A DNA stretch of 64,000 bases from Caldilineaceae bacterium. GTDB taxonomy: Bacteria; Chloroflexota; Anaerolineae; Caldilineales; Caldilineaceae. The stretch lies in the NCBI GenBank assembly GCA_022842065.1, contig JALHQH010000020.1:138349-202348 (forward strand), given 5' to 3'. Of this stretch, positions 8,322 through 17,402 are shown one piece after another (within the stretch, counting starts at the first letter, position 1; every line of letters begins with the position of its first letter). Under the pieces are notes generated by a model that was given only the letters and a program-made list of their open reading frames with translations, did no database searches and had not been told where the DNA came from. A program made the translations under genes and the position numbers.

Positions 8322-9173
8322 ATGACCACCGATCAACTATCACAACCCACGCCAACCCCGTCGGCACAGCCGGAAATCTACGCGCCCGGCTACGATTCGG
8401 CCTTTACCCATCAATTACATGCGCGGCGCACCGCCCAGCAACAGGGCCAGTGGTTTCTGCCCTATCTCCAGCCGGGCATGACGTTGCTCGATTGCGGCTG
8501 TGCTACCGGATCGATTACGGTGGGCTTGGCCGCGGCGGTGGCACCGGGTCAGGTGATCGGCGTTGATCGTGCCGTTGCCGAGATCGAACGGGCACGGGTC
8601 AGGGCTGCCGCGGTGGGTCTACCCAATCTACGCTTTGATGTTGGTGACATTTACCAACTCGCATTCCCGGACAACCACTTTGATGCAGTCTTTTGTCACA
8701 ATGTCTTGGAGCATCTGGGCGACCCCGTGCGCGCTTTGCGCGAGATGCGCCGCGTCTTAAAGGTCGGCGGGGTGATTGGCGTCCGCGATTTAGACATGGG
8801 CGGCATCCTGGTCGCCGCGCTGGATGAACGACTAGAGCGCTTCTTCGCCATCTTTGAAGCTGATTATGCCGGGGTTGGCAGTCATCCCCGCTTGGGGCGC
8901 GCGCTACGCGGGCTGGTAACGGCGGCGGGCTTTGCTGTGATCGAAGCTTCCGCCTCTTATGATTACTTCAGCACGCAGGAGCAGTTGCAACTGGTAAGCC
9001 ACATCGGGTCAAGCCGGGTGAAGGATGCCGAATTTGTCGAACGCGTGCTGGCGCGTGGCCTGACGACGACGGCCGCGTTGGCCGCGATGCATGAAGCCTG
9101 GTTAGCCTGGCCCACCCGCCCGGATGCCTTCCTTGCTAATTCACATGGTGAAGTGGTTGGGCGAAAAGCGTAA
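8322..9173 (+). CDS. class I SAM-dependent methyltransferase
   Basis: This 283-residue enzyme has the UbiE/type-11 methyltransferase fold. Motif I (LLDCGCATGSITVGLA) lies at about 55-70, the acidic strand (VIGVDRAVAEIERAR) follows, and post-motif elements include FPDNHFDAVFCHNVLEHLGDPVRALREMRRVLKVGG. The ATG at 8322 follows TTGGAGAAG. Upstream in-frame codons overlap the DUF3237 gene and lack a ribosome site. It is the third gene of the 7370-9861 operon. It would transfer methyl from S-adenosylmethionine to an unknown small acceptor, and the SnoaL, LLM and hydrolase neighbours suggest a specialised metabolite. Confidence 0.85.
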   Translation: MTTDQLSQPTPTPSAQPEIYAPGYDSAFTHQLHARRTAQQQGQWFLPYLQPGMTLLDCGCATGSITVGLAAAVAPGQVIGVDRAVAEIERARVRAAAVGLPNLRFDVGDIYQLAFPDNHFDAVFCHNVLEHLGDPVRALREMRRVLKVGGVIGVRDLDMGGILVAALDERLERFFAIFEADYAGVGSHPRLGRALRGLVTAAGFAVIEASASYDYFSTQEQLQLVSHIGSSRVKDAEFVERVLARGLTTTAALAAMHEAWLAWPTRPDAFLANSHGEVVGRKA

Positions 9174-9186
9174 TAGAGGCGAGAAG

Positions 9187-9861
9187 ATGATAAAGCCCTT
9201 TGTGCTTGTCCATGGCGCGTGGGTCGGCGGTTGGTATCTGCGTGATATCGCCAGGGTGCTGCGCGCCGCCGGTTATGAAGTATTTACCCCGACCCTCACC
9301 GGGCTGGGTGAACGGGCGCATTTAGCGCATCGGGCGGTCGGCCTGGATACGCATGTGCAAGATATTGTCAACGTGTTGTTCCATGAAGATTTGTGGGCGG
9401 TGACTTTGGTTGGTCACAGTTATGGCGGCATGGTGATCACGGGGGTGGCCGAAGCGATGCCTGAACGGATCGGTCAACTGATCTACCTCGATGCGCTGGT
9501 GCCAAAGCACGGTCAATCTGCCGGCGATTTAGCCCCGGCCTTTATGCCCTACTTTGAAGCAGCGGCCCGGCAGGCCGGCGACGGCTGGCAGGTGCCACAC
9601 GATCCGCCCCATCCGCGCAAGCTGCCGCATCCCCTCAAAAGTCTGCAAGATCAACTGGTCCTCACCCATCCGCTCGCCGCTCAGTTGCTGCGTACCTATG
9701 TACTGTTTACCGCGAGTTCATTTGCCTTTGCGTCTGTCTTTGCCGAGATTGCGCACAATGTACGAGCCGAAGGCTGGCGTTACCGCGAACTGGCAGTTGA
9801 GCACATTGCCCCCGAAACTGATCCGCAGGCAGTGGCCGAGTTGTTGCTTGAACTTGCGTAA
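9187..9861 (+). CDS. alpha/beta hydrolase (esterase / hydroxynitrile-lyase-like)
   Basis: The 224-residue enzyme has the oxyanion-loop motif LVHGAWVGGW (7-16) and a nucleophile elbow GHSYGG with Ser78; a C-terminal VEHIAPETDP segment offers the catalytic His. The length and motifs match the short EstC/methylesterase/hydroxynitrile-lyase branch. The ATG at 9187 is 13 bases after the methyltransferase stop, with GAGGCGAG upstream. It ends only 6 bases before the converging second regulator. As the last gene of the operon it probably cleaves an ester or amide of the compound handled by its neighbours, which is inference. Confidence 0.8.
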   Translation: MIKPFVLVHGAWVGGWYLRDIARVLRAAGYEVFTPTLTGLGERAHLAHRAVGLDTHVQDIVNVLFHEDLWAVTLVGHSYGGMVITGVAEAMPERIGQLIYLDALVPKHGQSAGDLAPAFMPYFEAAARQAGDGWQVPHDPPHPRKLPHPLKSLQDQLVLTHPLAAQLLRTYVLFTASSFAFASVFAEIAHNVRAEGWRYRELAVEHIAPETDPQAVAELLLELA

Positions 9862-9867
9862 GATCCA

Positions 9868-12800
9868 TCAATAGCAGGAGTAGATCTGCTGCAACGCGCG
9901 ATGAACGGGCACGGCATCCCAAAACGATTGGCGCAAGGTGGCGTCGGCGATCTGGTCGGCATAGCGCTGTAACTGTGCATAGCCGGCGGTCAAAACCGCA
10001 CCGGCCCGCTGATCCCCGACCGCATGCAGCACGCGGTAGGCAGCCAGGATGGTAAAAAATGGTTCATTGAGCCCAACCGTGCCATTGTGCTGCAGCAGGG
10101 GCAAGATCGCTTCAATTTGCGCAAAGGCTAGCTGCGTCTTACCATCAGCCAGCGCAACGAGGGCCAACCCCGCCCTCGCCTCGGCACCGATCACCAGATT
10201 ACCCAACTGTTGATAGATCGTATTGGCCTGTGTATAAGCTACTGCGGCTGCGTCCCACGCTTGTAAGGCGGCGTGGGCATGGCCCAACAAGAGCAGCCCG
10301 TTGGCCTGCAAGAGTGGCGTGCCCAAGCGCTCACTCAGTTGCCGCGCGGCGGTCGTATCAGCCACGACCGCCGCATAGTCACCGGTTTGATCGGCCAGCG
10401 TGGCGCTCGTCAAACGCGCTACGAGCATCAGCCAGGCAGACTCCTGTAAAAGCGGGCTTTGAAAGACGCGCGCCAACCACTGTCGCGCCGTGGGATAAGC
10501 GCCCAGAAAACAGTAGAAACGGGCGCGCAGCAGCGTGCAATGGAGCTCTTCCACGCTATAGCCAAACCGGGCCAGTTGACCTGCGGCCCGACAGAAGTAC
10601 TCATCGGCCAGCGTATACTCACCCAGCATGGCCAAGGTGTCGCCCAGCTCGGCCAATGTTTCGCCCTCGCCCCAGTGATAGCCCAGGTCGTGGGTGACCT
10701 GGAGACACTCCTCATAAAGGGGGCGGGCGGCGATATAGTCGCTCATCCGGCGTAATAAATTGGCCAGGTTGATGCGCCATTGCACTTCGGCCAGCCGATT
10801 ATTGAGGCGGCGACAGATGATGATGCACTGATCAAAAGCCGCTTTAGCCGCCACAAAATTGCCCGTTTCCGCTTCTGTGGCACCCAGCCAACCGTGTGCC
10901 ATATACTCGACATCATCGAGCAAACTGAGCGTGGCTTTGTCGGGCTGATACGTATCAAGCAGGCGCAGCACTTGGCTAAACTGTTCCCGCGCTTCGCGAT
11001 AGCGCCCTTTCCGATAGTAGCCCTGGCCAAGGATTAGCCACCCATATGCCTCGCCTTCCATGCTATCATGTGCTTTGCCCAATTCGATCGCCTGTTGCGC
11101 CAGCGTCATGCCTTCATCAAATTTGCCTTGCTTCATCAGCGCACTTGCCAGAAAAGCCAATAACTTACTGCGGAGCGGTTGCGGCGCGGGTGACATAGCC
11201 CCCTCGCTAGCAAAGGGGACAGTCTCCAGTACGGCGGCCGCGCGCCGGAACGCATGGATCCGCTCATCAAGCAACCCCGTCAACTCATAGTAGCGCATTA
11301 ACGCATTGACGCCGTTCGCCAGGAGGGTAATATTGGCGGTGGTCACCGCGTGCGCCCACGCGCTGCGAATGTTGTCCAGCTCTTGCTGAATCTCGGCGGA
11401 CGCCTGGCGTGGTTCATGCCGCGCCAGTTGCCATTCCCGCTCGGCAAGCCAGGTGAGGTAGTACGCGCTGTGGCGCGCTTCGACTTCGGCACGCTCTGCG
11501 CGGCGGGCATCTAACTGTTCAGCACCAAACTGGCGTAACAGTTCGTGGACTTGATAGCGGGCAGCGGCGGTCTGGGTGTAACTGACATAGAGCAGTGATT
11601 TGTTGACGAGATTGATCAGGCTGCGCAGCCCTGTGCCCATAATGGCCGCGGCGGCTTCACGCATAAAACCACCACGAAAGATCGACAGCCGGGAAAACGT
11701 TTGCTGATCTTGTTCATCCAGTAGCTCCCAAGACCAGGTAAAGACCGCGCGCATGCTGCGTTGGCGCACCGGCACATCGGCCCAGTCCGTGGCGAGAAAG
11801 TCACTGTGGGCCTCAATTTCGCGCGCGATTTCGGCCGGCGCGAGCCATTCACATTGGGCGGCGGCCATCTCCAACCCCAACGGCATCCCCTCCACCAATT
11901 GACAGATGTGTAGCACCGCCGGCAATGTCGCCCCGTCAATGTGGAAGGCCGGGTTGACTCGCCGCGCACATTGGCTGAACAGGCGCACCGCATCGTTCGC
12001 CAGCCCAGTTTCGAGGGCTTGCGTGCGCTGAAAGGGCAGCGGTTGGACATGATAGAGCTGTTCGCCCTGGAGGTTGAGGCGCGCCCGCGACGTTGCCATG
12101 ATCTGCACCCCCGGCGCGCTTGCGAGCAGATTAACCACCATGCTGACGGTAGCGGGGAGATGTTCCACATTATCGAGGATGAGGAGCAGCTCTTTTGAAC
12201 GCAGAAAATGCAGGAGTGATTGCTCGACATTGGCGCCAGGTAAATTGAGATCCAAGGCGCTGACAATGGCCGGTGCGAGCACCGCCGTGCTGGCGAGCGG
12301 GGCCAGCGAGACAAAAAAAACGCCATCGGCATAGCGGTCGCTGATCGTGCGCGCGACTTCGAGCGCCAAGCGTGTCTTGCCCATCCCCCCTGGCCCAATC
12401 AGCGTCAGCAGCCGGCACTCAGGTTGCTGTAACTGTGCCACGATCTCGGCGACTTCCCGGACGCGGCCGACAAAGGGGGTAAGCTGCGTTGGCAGATTAT
12501 GCCGGCGTTGACCGCGATCGGCACGCGTCGGTTCCGTAATGGTCGGGGCATCAGCAACGGCGGGCACCGCATCTACCTGCCCGACCTGGGGCAGCACAAC
12601 TGCTGCTGCCGGTGAAGGCTGCACCGTCAACGGGGTGCTGTGCTCGGGCAGCAGTCCATCGCGGATCTGCTTATAGAGGAGGGTGGTGGCGTTGCTCGGT
12701 TCGACCCCCAATTCGGTCTGCAACACCTGCCGACAGCTATGGTATTGGGCGACAGCCGCAGCCCGTTGCCCCTGGCGCACCAGCACGCGCATGAGCTGGC

Positions 12801-13431
12801 GGTGCGCTTCCTCGCGCCAGGGTTCTAAGACTAATTGCTGCCGGGCATAGTGTTGTGCCTGCGCCCAAGCGCCGGCCGCTTCGTCGACAGTCGCCAGGAG
12901 CGTGAGGGCATCGAGGGCTTGGAGGTGGAAAAGTTCTTGTTTGCTGCGCCGCCACTCCTCAAAGGGTGCGCTGTCCGCAATCGCAAAGCCGGCGAGGAAT
13001 TCGCCCTGGTAGAGCGCAACCGCCTGCCGCAACTGTGCTAAACAGGCTGAACAGTGCGCAAGCTGCGGATGGGCATGGCTACCGCACTGCTGTAAGTGGC
13101 GGATAAACGCTGTGACATCACACTGATAGGGCGCAGCTGGGTTGAATTGGAGGGTTTGGCGGGTAATCAGCAAGAAGGAGGGCGCGTTCACTTCATCGCC
13201 AATCGCTTGGCGCAATTGATAGAGGGCTTGGCGCAGACTTCCGCGCGCGCTGGTTTCGGTGTAATCAGGCCACAAAAGCGCGGTTAACGCGCTGCGTGGA
13301 TGTGCGTGCGCCGCTTCTACCGCTAAATAGGTTAACAGCGCGCGCCCCTTGTCACTTTCAAAGTTGGTAATCGTGTGCGCCGCACGGGTTACTTGAAAGT
13401 GCCCGAAAAAGCGTAAGTTCAGCACAGCCAT
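9868..13431 (-). CDS. second BTAD/SARP-type STAND transcriptional regulator
   Basis: This 1187-residue paralogue of the regulator at 3621-6827 has the same order: winged helix (1-100, LNLRFFGHFQVTRAA...DKGRALLTYLA), BTAD (about 125-250, HSCRQVLQTELGVEPS), a proline-rich linker (265-310), an ATPase with Walker A GPGGMGKT at 346-353 and LLLILDNVEHL, then many TPR-like helices. A Cys/His cluster (CGSHAHPQLAHCSAC, about 116-130) lies inside the BTAD and could bind metal; the first regulator lacks it. The start at 13431 is chosen because GGAG lies 9 bases upstream; the frame extends to 13509 through repeated promoter-like DNA. It converges with the 7370-9861 operon. Three helically phased repeats lie just upstream. 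Confidence 0.83.
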   Translation of the reverse strand: MAVLNLRFFGHFQVTRAAHTITNFESDKGRALLTYLAVEAAHAHPRSALTALLWPDYTETSARGSLRQALYQLRQAIGDEVNAPSFLLITRQTLQFNPAAPYQCDVTAFIRHLQQCGSHAHPQLAHCSACLAQLRQAVALYQGEFLAGFAIADSAPFEEWRRSKQELFHLQALDALTLLATVDEAAGAWAQAQHYARQQLVLEPWREEAHRQLMRVLVRQGQRAAAVAQYHSCRQVLQTELGVEPSNATTLLYKQIRDGLLPEHSTPLTVQPSPAAAVVLPQVGQVDAVPAVADAPTITEPTRADRGQRRHNLPTQLTPFVGRVREVAEIVAQLQQPECRLLTLIGPGGMGKTRLALEVARTISDRYADGVFFVSLAPLASTAVLAPAIVSALDLNLPGANVEQSLLHFLRSKELLLILDNVEHLPATVSMVVNLLASAPGVQIMATSRARLNLQGEQLYHVQPLPFQRTQALETGLANDAVRLFSQCARRVNPAFHIDGATLPAVLHICQLVEGMPLGLEMAAAQCEWLAPAEIAREIEAHSDFLATDWADVPVRQRSMRAVFTWSWELLDEQDQQTFSRLSIFRGGFMREAAAAIMGTGLRSLINLVNKSLLYVSYTQTAAARYQVHELLRQFGAEQLDARRAERAEVEARHSAYYLTWLAEREWQLARHEPRQASAEIQQELDNIRSAWAHAVTTANITLLANGVNALMRYYELTGLLDERIHAFRRAAAVLETVPFASEGAMSPAPQPLRSKLLAFLASALMKQGKFDEGMTLAQQAIELGKAHDSMEGEAYGWLILGQGYYRKGRYREAREQFSQVLRLLDTYQPDKATLSLLDDVEYMAHGWLGATEAETGNFVAAKAAFDQCIIICRRLNNRLAEVQWRINLANLLRRMSDYIAARPLYEECLQVTHDLGYHWGEGETLAELGDTLAMLGEYTLADEYFCRAAGQLARFGYSVEELHCTLLRARFYCFLGAYPTARQWLARVFQSPLLQESAWLMLVARLTSATLADQTGDYAAVVADTTAARQLSERLGTPLLQANGLLLLGHAHAALQAWDAAAVAYTQANTIYQQLGNLVIGAEARAGLALVALADGKTQLAFAQIEAILPLLQHNGTVGLNEPFFTILAAYRVLHAVGDQRAGAVLTAGYAQLQRYADQIADATLRQSFWDAVPVHRALQQIYSCY

Positions 13432-13466
13432 GTGGCTGATCTCCATCTCCCCTTGTGTAAAAACGT

Positions 13467-13533
13467 TTTCCTGATGATCGCGGCCTGATTTCCTGACGAT
13501 AGCCACCACACGCCATGACGTTTCCCTGATGAT
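13467..13533 (-). promoter_or_regulatory. three phased CCTGA(T/C)GAT repeats upstream of regulator 2
   Basis: CCTGATGAT at 13470, CCTGACGAT at 13492 and CCTGATGAT at 13525 are spaced 22 and 33 bp, both multiples of 11. On the gene strand they read ATC(A/G)TCAGG followed by GAAA or AAA. They lie 35-100 bases before the regulator start, so they could be an autoregulatory operator. Confidence 0.45.
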
Positions 13534-13724
13534 AATTCGCTATCCTGGAAATGTCCACAGCACAATGACAACAGCACAACGCTAGCGTATCCCAAAGCCG
13601 AGCGGTTCAGAATTATAAAATGCTTTCAAATAATCATTGCTGCTTAGCACATCAGTATACACAATAGAGCAGCCGATCAACAAATACCCAACTATTTTAT
13701 TAATCCGCCAGCGCCATATCAACG
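13534..13724. other. A/T-rich divergent promoter region
   Basis: This region separates the regulator (minus) from the small gene at 13725 (plus). It is A/T-rich, with no clear ribosome site before 13725 and no recognised operator beyond the phased repeats at 13467-13533. Confidence 0.4.
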
Positions 13725-13961
13725 ATGTTCGACCAACAATCAACACCCAAACTTAATCAGCTCTATCAATCCTATCTGGTGCGGCTCTGGCAGGAGGATC
13801 AACAGGCGCCGTGGCGGATTCTGGTGCAATCAATCCAAAGTGGTGAAACCCTCCATTTTGCCGATCTGGAAAGTTTCCTTGCCTTTATCGCGACGCAGAC
13901 CGCAAGTAAGCAGCCTGCGGTTGATCATGGTCAGGCGGAGAGTGGGGAGGTAGGACAGTGA
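13725..13961 (+). CDS. small hypothetical protein
   Basis: A 78-residue protein with a Trp-containing core: LYQSYLVRLWQEDQQAPWRILVQSIQSGETLHFADLESFLAFI. The YLVRLW...PWR...HFADLE..LAFI pattern is one I associate with short uncharacterised proteins in Chloroflexota that accompany regulators, but no function is known to me. The tail is polar (HGQAESGEVGQ) and runs into a short GACAGTGAGACAGTGAG repeat, so its last residues may derive from repeat DNA. The start lacks an obvious ribosome site. Sixty bases separate it from the EF-hand gene. Confidence 0.55.
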   Translation: MFDQQSTPKLNQLYQSYLVRLWQEDQQAPWRILVQSIQSGETLHFADLESFLAFIATQTASKQPAVDHGQAESGEVGQ

Positions 13962-14020
13962 GACAGTGAGTCAGTAGATTGACGCGCATTAGGCCATTTT
14001 ATTACAAAGGAGAAAACCAT

Positions 14021-14566
14021 ATGTTATCTGCACTACGCACCCGCAAATTTACCGCCCTTTTCGCCTGTTTCGACTTTGACAAGAATGGCGTCCTCGAACA
14101 GCGCGACTATGAGCAATTCGCCCAGAACCTTAGCCAGGCGTACAACCTGGCCCCCGGCACCGCCGCCTATGGGGCCATGCACGCCGAAACGATGGCGCTC
14201 TGGGACTTTGTCCACCATGTCGCCGACCAGGATGGCGACCACTGTATCACGCCCGCCGAATTTATCACCGCCTATGCTGCGTTAACCGACAACGACGAAA
14301 CCTTCCACCAGTTGCTGGGCAGCTATGCCGAATTTGTGATCCGCACCGGCGATCAGAATGGCGATGGCCAGCTGAATGAAGATGAATATGCCACCATTCT
14401 CTGGTGCTACGGCATTGCGGACGCTGACGCCCGCGCCGCCTTTCGCCACCTGATCACCGACGGCAGCGGCTATCTCACCAACGCGGCGATGGCACAGGTC
14501 TTCGCCGCGTTTTTCCGCAGCGACGATCCGGCGGCCCCCGGCAATTGGATGATCGGGCCGCTGTAA
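14021..14566 (+). CDS. EF-hand calcium-binding protein
   Basis: The 181-residue protein has three clear EF-hand loops: DFDKNGVLEQRD (18-29), then DQDGDHCITPAE and DQNGDGQLNEDE, each with Asp/Asn at positions 1, 3 and 5 and Glu or Asp at 12. A degenerate fourth (TDGSGYLTNAAM) lies near the end. The spacing resembles calerythrin-type four-EF-hand proteins. There is no signal peptide, so a cytosolic calcium buffer or sensor is likely. The start at 14021 follows AAAGGAGAAAACCAT; an upstream frame opening at 13979 lacks a site. It lies 35 bases before the large secreted RTX protein, which links intracellular and extracellular calcium binding. Confidence 0.85.
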   Translation: MLSALRTRKFTALFACFDFDKNGVLEQRDYEQFAQNLSQAYNLAPGTAAYGAMHAETMALWDFVHHVADQDGDHCITPAEFITAYAALTDNDETFHQLLGSYAEFVIRTGDQNGDGQLNEDEYATILWCYGIADADARAAFRHLITDGSGYLTNAAMAQVFAAFFRSDDPAAPGNWMIGPL

Positions 14567-14601
14567 TTCTTATCAACAACCATTAATGAGGAGGAACAAA
14601 C

Positions 14602-17217
14602 ATGGATCACCCAAGCCGTCAACAACGCTGGATCAGCTATAGCCTCGCGCTGCTGCTGGTCATTGCCCTGAGCTGGGGGCTGACGCAACCGGCCCTGGCC
14701 GCCCCTGTACCGACACAAACCATCGTCGGTACGCTGTCGCCCAGCAATCTAAATCCCAATACGCCGCTCCTTGTCGGTTTTGCTGTAGCGAGTGGGGGAG
14801 TGAGTGCCCCTATCACCGGTAGTGTATCCGTAAACACATCTTGGGGGGGAAGTTGCAGTCAAACCCTAGACGTCAACGACAACCGTTTGGGCAGCAGCGG
14901 CTATGTGGCAAGCTCCTCGTGCGTGCTCTCACCGCTCGTCGTCGGTGTACACACTATAACCGCGCGCTATAATGGCGACAGCAACAACTTGTCCAGCACG
15001 TCATCTAGTAGAGAGATAACCGTCAAGTATTTAGTCGATGTCGCCATCACTGCCCATACGCCCGATCCTGCGGGGGTAGACCAAGCGGTGCTGGTTCAGT
15101 ATAGTATCACGCCCTTAAGCGCAGATTCTGGCATCCCCGCGCCTACAGGCACGGTCTTCGTCACTGATGGGGTTAATAGCTGCCTCTCCACCCCGGCCAC
15201 GGGTCAATGCAGCCTGCTCTTAGAGACCGCTGGGATTAGAACCCTCACCGCCAGCTACTCGGGAGACAGCAATTTCTACGCGGACAGTGGAGCGGTTAAC
15301 CACACTGTCATCGGTTACGCCAGCACCACGCGCATCAAGGCTAACACCCCCGACCCCTCCATCCAAGGCCAAGCCGTTAGTGTCAGCTACAGTGTCGTCG
15401 CCAATGACCCCAGCAAAGGCATACCTAGCGGCGTCGTCACCGTGAGCGACGGGGTGGATAGCTGCACCGGCACCGTCGCCGCCGGCAGTTGTTCACTCAC
15501 CCTTAGCACGCCCGGCGCACGCACCCTCAGCGCCACCTATGCCGGTAATACCAAGTTTGCCGGCAGTATCTCTGCGGCTGAACCCCACACCGTGAATGTA
15601 CTCGACACGACTCCACCGGTGATCACCGTCAGCGGCACGAAGGCGGATGGCAGCCCCTACACCACGGGCACCTGGACCAACCAGAATGTGCTGGTCCACT
15701 TCACCTGTAGCGATAGGGGATCGGGCATTGCCGTTTGTCCCGGTGATCAGGTGATCAGCCCCAACGGTACCTTTACCGCCGAAGGCACGGCCACGGATAA
15801 TGCCGGCAACACTGCCAGCGCCAGCTTCGGGCCAATCCAGATCGACAAAACTGCACCAACGGTCACCGTCAGTGGCACGAAAGCCGACGGCAGCCTCTAC
15901 ACGGTCGGCACCTGGACCAACCAGAATGTGCTGGTCCACTTCACCTGTAGTGATATAGGATCGGGGATTGCGGTTTGTCCCGGTGATCAGGTGATCAGCC
16001 CTGACGGCACCTTTACGGCTGCAGGTACAGCCAGGGACAACGCCGGCAACACTGCCAGCGCCAGCTTCGGACCGATGCAGATCGACAAAACCGCGCCGAG
16101 TGTGGCTGTAACCGGTGTGAGCAACGGTGGTGGTTATCTGCTCGGCGCGGTCCCCACGGCCGGCTGCACCACCACGGACGCGCTTTCCGGTGTGGCGATC
16201 CAAGCCACGCTGAGCTTTAGTGGCGGTAATGGCGATGGGACAGGCGATTTCACCGCCACCTGTAGCGGTGGCCGCGACAACGCCGGCAACCAAGCGGCGG
16301 CGAGTGTCAACTTCACTGTCAATGCGCCACCAACAGCCACCAACACGCCGCTGCCGACAGCCACCAACACACCGCTGCCGACAGCCACCAACACACCGCT
16401 GCCGACAGCTACCAACACACCATTGCCAACAGCGACGCCGACCAGCAGCGGTCTCCTGATCGGGAGCTGCGGGCCTTACACGGTCTATCAAGTGGGCAGC
16501 AATTACACAGCAGCGGGTTGGAACGGCACAATTAAAGTCGGCACAAGCGGCAACAACACGCTCACCGGCGGCAACGGTCCCGACCTGCTGCTCGGCCTGG
16601 GGGGCAACGACCTGTTGCAGGGCAACGGCGGTGATGATCTGCTCTGTGGTGGTGACGGGGTTGATCTGCTGCAAGGGTTGGCGGGCAACGACCTGCTTGA
16701 CGGCGGTGACGGCCACGATGTCCTCAACGGCGGCAGCGGCGACTACGACGAACTGCTGGCCGGCGAGGGCAATGATGTACTGCTCGATGGTGATGGCGTG
16801 CGCAATGCCAGTGGCGGGGCGGGCAGTGATCTCTTCACCTTGGCCCTGCGTTATGGTTGGCGTGATGGAGATGGGCAAGCCCGCTTTGCTGGCCTGACGG
16901 CCGGTTATGGCAACGATGTCGTCGGGCTGGCGATTCTCAATCCGGTGCGCTTCTTTGTCGACATTAGCGGCGACGAGCGCAACACCCCTGCTAGCCCGCT
17001 GGAAGGCAACGACGATGGGCTGGCGCTGGTCGGGGTGATCGACCCGGCTTCCCCCCTCATCAAATTTGAGCATCGGGTAGTGCTCAGCGCCGACACCACG
17101 GTCGAAATTCCGGGCGAAGAGGACGGTGCCGAATATCTGACGGAACCTGTGGGTGAAGAAGGGACCACACCAGTCGCACCGGCCAACCGCCTCTTCCTGC
17201 CGTTCATCACGCGGTAG
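14602..17217 (+). CDS. secreted Ig-repeat / RTX calcium-binding surface protein
   Basis: The 871-residue protein has a signal peptide (basic start, LALLLVIALSWGL, cleavage near ALAAP). Three Ig-like (Big_3-type) repeats follow, each ending in a YSGDS or YNGDSN type strand. Two nearly identical 80-residue modules come next (TVSGTKADGS, TWTNQNVLVHFTCSD, DNAGNTASASFGP). A TNTPLPTA stalk repeated four times leads to a glycine/aspartate-rich RTX block (GNNTLTGGNGPDLLLGLGGN, then DLLQGNGG and similar nonapeptides) that would bind Ca2+ outside the cell. The C-terminus is NRLFLPFITR, similar to the YLPL-type tails on many Chloroflexota exported proteins, possibly a sorting signal (inference). GAGGAGG precedes the ATG. 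It is probably an adhesin or envelope protein co-expressed with the EF-hand gene. Confidence 0.82.
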   Translation: MDHPSRQQRWISYSLALLLVIALSWGLTQPALAAPVPTQTIVGTLSPSNLNPNTPLLVGFAVASGGVSAPITGSVSVNTSWGGSCSQTLDVNDNRLGSSGYVASSSCVLSPLVVGVHTITARYNGDSNNLSSTSSSREITVKYLVDVAITAHTPDPAGVDQAVLVQYSITPLSADSGIPAPTGTVFVTDGVNSCLSTPATGQCSLLLETAGIRTLTASYSGDSNFYADSGAVNHTVIGYASTTRIKANTPDPSIQGQAVSVSYSVVANDPSKGIPSGVVTVSDGVDSCTGTVAAGSCSLTLSTPGARTLSATYAGNTKFAGSISAAEPHTVNVLDTTPPVITVSGTKADGSPYTTGTWTNQNVLVHFTCSDRGSGIAVCPGDQVISPNGTFTAEGTATDNAGNTASASFGPIQIDKTAPTVTVSGTKADGSLYTVGTWTNQNVLVHFTCSDIGSGIAVCPGDQVISPDGTFTAAGTARDNAGNTASASFGPMQIDKTAPSVAVTGVSNGGGYLLGAVPTAGCTTTDALSGVAIQATLSFSGGNGDGTGDFTATCSGGRDNAGNQAAASVNFTVNAPPTATNTPLPTATNTPLPTATNTPLPTATNTPLPTATPTSSGLLIGSCGPYTVYQVGSNYTAAGWNGTIKVGTSGNNTLTGGNGPDLLLGLGGNDLLQGNGGDDLLCGGDGVDLLQGLAGNDLLDGGDGHDVLNGGSGDYDELLAGEGNDVLLDGDGVRNASGGAGSDLFTLALRYGWRDGDGQARFAGLTAGYGNDVVGLAILNPVRFFVDISGDERNTPASPLEGNDDGLALVGVIDPASPLIKFEHRVVLSADTTVEIPGEEDGAEYLTEPVGEEGTTPVAPANRLFLPFITR
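15610..16095 (+). repeat. tandem 240-bp coding repeat
   Basis: Two adjacent copies of about 240 bp, beginning near 15619 and 15861, encode the two near-identical modules of the surface protein. Long identical stretches, for example the ACCTGGACCAACCAGAATGT box, indicate a recent duplication or ongoing homogenisation. Confidence 0.75.
16333..16428 (+). repeat. four 24-bp repeats encoding TNTPLPTA stalk
   Basis: Units at 16333, 16357, 16381 and 16405 are each exactly 24 bp and differ at few sites. They encode a Thr/Pro stalk between the Ig-like and RTX regions. Copy number could vary by slippage. Confidence 0.8.
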
Positions 17218-17402
17218 CAGGGCGAGGAGACACGAGAGACGGGTCACAAGGGTGTGCTGATTGGTACGGCCCGTGCGTGATCTCTACGCAGTGCTCGCTA
17301 GGACCAACCGCAGCGTAATGTAAGTTGCTGGCAGCACTGACACCTATCGTGGTAAACTGATGCGGCAATTTCGTGGCTGAATCGTAAATTAGGAGGCATC
17401 CA

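Noticed and set aside
15493..17247. Long minus-strand open frame opposite the RTX surface protein gene
   Set aside because: It is an antisense shadow of GC-rich repetitive coding DNA; the plus strand has a signal peptide, ribosome site and clear domains.
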